Below, piece by piece: positions 28,836-30,760 of a stretch of DNA of 30,760 nt (within the stretch, counting starts at the first letter, position 1; every line of letters begins with the position of its first letter). A program made the translations under genes and the position numbers. The notes under the pieces are model-generated. The model was not told where the DNA came from, ran no database searches, and was given only the letters and a program-made list of their open reading frames with translations. This DNA is from HO2-45-11b sp964450915 (GTDB lineage: Bacteria > Patescibacteriota > Andersenbacteria > UBA10190). The stretch spans positions 1-30,760 of the forward strand of contig CAYVFG010000011.1 in the NCBI GenBank assembly GCA_964450915.1, in the 5' to 3' direction.

Positions 28836-28863
28836 ATTATAGCGCTTATATTGAATTTGTCAA
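28836..28863 (-). promoter_or_regulatory. Consensus promoter upstream of the aspS leader region
   Basis: Minus strand TTGACA (28858-28863), 16 nt spacer, TATAAT (28836-28841): both boxes are perfect. Predicted start near 28829, 420 nt before aspS. Confidence 0.8.
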
Positions 28864-28883
28864 GTCCATTTTATACATGAAAA

Positions 28884-28942
28884 AGCGGGCAAAAGGCACA
28901 TCATAAGAAGGTGGACACTTCTCTGACATACCCTTGCCCGCT
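28884..28942 (-). terminator. Terminator of the Cys-rich small protein gene
   Basis: Minus strand: AGCGGGCAA/TTGCCCGCT outer stem, with an inner AGAAG-N7-CTTCT hairpin, followed by TTTTTC. It is large for a terminator but has the T run at the right place. Confidence 0.75.
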
Positions 28943-28959
28943 AAGAACGAGGAAACTCG

Positions 28960-29301
28960 TTAAACGATACGGATTCCTTTCACTTCTGCGAGAATTTGAA
29001 GGAGGTCCCGTCGAACCGGCTGCAGATGATGCATTCCAGTCTGAATTGGGCATCCGGCGTGAATCAGAAGAGTGCGCTCCCCTGCCTTCACAAGCTTGAC
29101 CTTCTGGACGTTCGTGATGGCGTTGTCGGACCGAGCATGGCCGCAATTCGTACATGCGCACCCAACGGTCTGATCATCAACCTCCAATTCGGATCCGTTC
29201 GGAACAAGCCGAGCCGCCTCATCGAGCGTAAACTCCGTAATCTGCTGCAACGGCTGCTGCTGACGTCGAGTACGCTGTCCTTTTTCCATAACTGCCGACA
29301 T
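28960..29301 (-). CDS. Small Cys-rich (zinc-ribbon-like) protein, unknown function
   Basis: 113 aa from ATG 29301 (AGAGGGG 8 nt upstream); the frame is open to 29427 but that part is the promoter and leader. The N-terminal 20 residues are basic and Gln-rich (RTRRQQQ). The core has VGCACTNCGHARSDN and a later HAGCP, giving four Cys with CxCxxC spacing, a likely metal site. The C terminus is helical (VRRDLLQILAEVKGI). No family is recognised; a nucleic-acid or protein-binding zinc module is possible. It is a single unit with a consensus promoter, a leader of 100 nt containing a GTCTTT/AAAGAC hairpin, and its own terminator. Confidence 0.65.
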   Translation of the reverse strand: MSAVMEKGQRTRRQQQPLQQITEFTLDEAARLVPNGSELEVDDQTVGCACTNCGHARSDNAITNVQKVKLVKAGERTLLIHAGCPIQTGMHHLQPVRRDLLQILAEVKGIRIV

Positions 29302-29407
29302 ACACAGACCCCTCTTCAAAACAGACACATAAAAGCCAATTCGTTCTCTGCCGAATCTGGCGAAATCCCATAAGAAATGAACAGTTGTCTTTACGAAAGA
29401 CACAATT

Positions 29408-29435
29408 ATTATACTCCCATATCCCATTTTGTCAA
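29408..29435 (-). promoter_or_regulatory. Consensus promoter of the Cys-rich gene
   Basis: Minus strand TTGACA (29430-29435), 16 nt spacer, TATAAT (29408-29413). It is followed by a GTCTTT-cgt-AAAGAC hairpin near the predicted RNA 5' end. Confidence 0.8.
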
Positions 29436-29469
29436 TGTTTTATGACAAAATTATCCACTACAAATCCTC

Positions 29470-29500
29470 TTGAACAATATATTAGGATATGCTAATATAT
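29470..29500 (+). promoter_or_regulatory. Promoter and palindromic operator of the ArsR-LUD operon
   Basis: TTGAAC (29470-29475), 17 nt, TAATAT (29493-29498). A perfect inverted repeat ATATATTAG-N6-CTAATATAT (29477-29500) fills the spacer and -10. Its length, symmetry and position are those of an ArsR/SmtB-family operator, so autorepression by the next gene is inferred. Confidence 0.7.
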
Positions 29501-29510
29501 TTATATTCTT

Positions 29511-29795
29511 ATGAACGAACTGTGCGACCAAATTGAAACATTCGGTAAAGGCATCGGCAATGCCACCCGCTACAAGATTGTGGAAGCTCTCGCCGATGGA
29601 CCGAAAAGCGTCACTGAGCTGGCAAAGATTGTGGAAGTTTCGCAGCCGGTTATGTCCCAGCATTTAAAAACGCTCAAATCATCCAACCTTGTTACCGATC
29701 AGCGGCGTGGCCAAGAAGTCATCTACACGGTCAATAGCAAGTATTTATTAGAGTTAATCAAGAACCTATCAAATGCAGTAAAAATGAAAAAATAA
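29511..29795 (+). CDS. ArsR/SmtB-family winged-helix transcription regulator
   Basis: 94 aa, full length. Helix-turn-helix: KSVTELAKIVEVSQPVMSQHLKTLKSSNLV, followed by the wing DQRRGQEVIYTV and a C-terminal dimer helix. The N-terminal ATRYKIVEALADG is typical of the family. The classical metal-binding CxCxxC of the recognition helix is absent (here SQPVMSQH); the only Cys is Cys5. It therefore probably senses redox state, another ligand, or nothing metal-like. It lies directly downstream of a perfect palindrome and 39 nt before a LUD-domain gene, its likely target. Confidence 0.9.
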   Translation: MNELCDQIETFGKGIGNATRYKIVEALADGPKSVTELAKIVEVSQPVMSQHLKTLKSSNLVTDQRRGQEVIYTVNSKYLLELIKNLSNAVKMKK

Positions 29796-29834
29796 TATTC
29801 ACTTATTTTTATTAGTAAAACATTACAAAACAAT

Positions 29835-30452
29835 ATGAGCTACGAAACATTAGCAACACAAGAACAAATAACAAAAACAATCGCCGCACTTGCCGAACGA
29901 AATGTTTATGCAGAAGTTGTAGCATCTGGCGCAGAAGCATTTGAAAAAATTAAAACAATGATCCCCGAGGGAGCATCCGTGATGAACGGGGCGTCCGTTA
30001 CGCTAGAAACGATCGGATTTGTGAATTACTTGCAAGAAGGCAACCATGGTTGGAATAATCTGCATGAAACCATCATCAAAGAACAAGATAAAGAAAAACA
30101 AGGAGCACTGCGCAAGCAAGCAGTCCTGTCCGATTACTACCTCGGCAGCGTGCATGCACTGTCGGAAAATGGGCAGTTCCTCATCGCGTCCAATACCGGC
30201 AGCCAGCTTCCTCACATCGTCTTTACGTCTCAAAATCTTATCTTTGTAGTTGGCGCGCAAAAGATTGTTGCAAATCTAGATGAAGCATTTAAGCGTTTGG
30301 AAGAATATGTTGTTCCAAAGGAAGAAATTCATATGCAGGAAAAGTACGGAGCTCATACCTATCCATCTAAAGTCGTCCTCTTCAATCGCGAAAAACCAGA
30401 CTCCGGCCGCACCGTAAAGATGCTGATCGTAAACGAAAAACTCGGGTTCTAA
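29835..30452 (+). CDS. LUD-domain protein (LutC/YkgG-like)
   Basis: 205 aa. LUD features: an N-terminal helix, IPEGASVMNGASVTLETIGFVNYL (the family's GxSxTLxEIG turn), SDYYLGSVHALSENGQFLIASNTGSQLPH, and IFVVGAQKIVANLDEAFKRLEEYV. Family members serve in lactate utilisation (LutC) or are stand-alone proteins of unknown activity. No lutA or lutB is present here, so lactate oxidation is unsupported. It is probably repressed together with the ArsR gene. No Shine-Dalgarno is visible before the ATG. Confidence 0.85.
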   Translation: MSYETLATQEQITKTIAALAERNVYAEVVASGAEAFEKIKTMIPEGASVMNGASVTLETIGFVNYLQEGNHGWNNLHETIIKEQDKEKQGALRKQAVLSDYYLGSVHALSENGQFLIASNTGSQLPHIVFTSQNLIFVVGAQKIVANLDEAFKRLEEYVVPKEEIHMQEKYGAHTYPSKVVLFNREKPDSGRTVKMLIVNEKLGF

Positions 30453-30488
30453 AGTTGCGCTATTCGACAATTTCACCTAGGGTCATCG

Positions 30489-30520
30489 TATGGGGAGAGC
30501 TATCGTTAGCTCTCCCATAT
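30489..30520 (+). terminator. Strong hairpin between the LUD gene and purC
   Basis: ATGGGGAGAGCTA and TAGCTCTCCCAT pair around TCGT with one bulged G. No T run follows, so it is either an atypical terminator or an element of the purC leader. Confidence 0.55.
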
Positions 30521-30548
30521 TGACCTTTCCAATCTAGAGGAACATGTC

Positions 30549-30760
30549 ATGGGAGCGATCATCCCCGTCTGCGTACCAGAAACCCCGTTTCATCAGGCCT
30601 TGGAAGCAGCAGGAGTTTTTCGTATTCATCGAGGTAAAGTCCGCGATACGTACAAACTCAAAGACAAAGGTCTTCTGCTAGTCGTAGCCACAAATCGCGT
30701 GAGCATTTTCGATTTCGTGCTCCCTGGCGTTATTTCTGATAAAGGAGCGTTTTTGACTGC
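30549..30760 (+). CDS. purC: Phosphoribosylaminoimidazole-succinocarboxamide synthase, N-terminal part (3' truncated)
   Basis: 70 codons before the window ends. SAICAR synthase joins CAIR and aspartate with ATP in purine synthesis. IHRGKVRDTYKLKDKGLLLVVATNRVSIFDFVLPGVISDKGAFLT carries the glycine-rich GKVRDxY loop and the ATxRxSxFD motif of the family. ATG 30549 has AGAGGA 10 nt upstream, and the N-terminal extension (about 20 residues) is longer than in E. coli, as in many other bacteria. Confidence 0.95.
   Translation, partial: MGAIIPVCVPETPFHQALEAAGVFRIHRGKVRDTYKLKDKGLLLVVATNRVSIFDFVLPGVISDKGAFLT

Noticed and set aside
28694..28906. 70-residue plus-strand open frame with an AAGGAG inside
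   Set aside because: It runs into the terminator stem of the opposite gene and shows no family resemblance; the Shine-Dalgarno-like site is poorly spaced.

Overview
The window looks like a chromosomal segment of a candidate-phyla-radiation bacterium (Patescibacteria, Parcubacteria-like). This is inferred from the two-gene transketolase, the PriA homologue without a Walker A motif, the small membrane protein with an Ada-like zinc knuckle, very compact overlapping genes, several apparently leaderless genes, and the general protein style. TGA ends several genes (for example at 1180 and 14437), so the standard bacterial code applies. No rRNA, intact tRNA, CRISPR array, insertion sequence or prophage was found.

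Layout. 1-2641 (+): end of ribulose-phosphate epimerase, the two transketolase subunits and an anchored protein, i.e. a pentose-phosphate operon. 2692-4044 (+): two secreted Gly/Tyr-rich proteins that share a YGAGF motif and near-identical promoter cores; the first has seven repeats with a 24-26 residue period. 4072-5998 (+): murB and an orphan gene. 6046-8155 (-): an AMMECR1-like protein and a degenerate PriA. 8213-9446 (+): a 2H-phosphoesterase-like protein and a WecG/TagA glycosyltransferase. 9448-9741: divergent promoters, one apparently producing a short minus-strand RNA. 9742-14437 (+): an anchored LysM-like protein, then nrdA and nrdB of a class Ic ribonucleotide reductase. 14520-16186 (-): three orphan genes, each with its own promoter and most with their own terminator, two of them likely paralogues. 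16228-18504 (+): Nudix hydrolase, gltX and two tiny membrane proteins. 18995-20884: the Ada-knuckle protein (-), then a Trm11-like RNA methyltransferase and rpmA (+). 20931-22169 (-): methyltransferase and yjbQ. 22225-22911 (+): RsuA/RluB pseudouridine synthase. 22979-28408 (-): a peptidoglycan-binding protein, and the operon aspS-ctpA-rplI-pyrG. 28409-29301: a probable structured leader and a small Cys-rich protein (-). 29470-30760 (+): an ArsR-type regulator with a palindromic operator, a LUD-domain protein, and the start of purC.

How the genes work together. Most of the window is core metabolism: pentose phosphate, nucleotide reduction, CTP and purine synthesis, Asp and Glu charging, ribosomal proteins L9 and L27, and RNA modification. 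Interspersed are short orphan genes. Housekeeping genes that begin a transcription unit usually have a -10 box 6-8 nt before the start codon and no Shine-Dalgarno sequence. The orphan genes instead have consensus -35/-10 boxes, a 5' leader, a strong Shine-Dalgarno and usually a private terminator. The two groups therefore seem to use different initiation modes.
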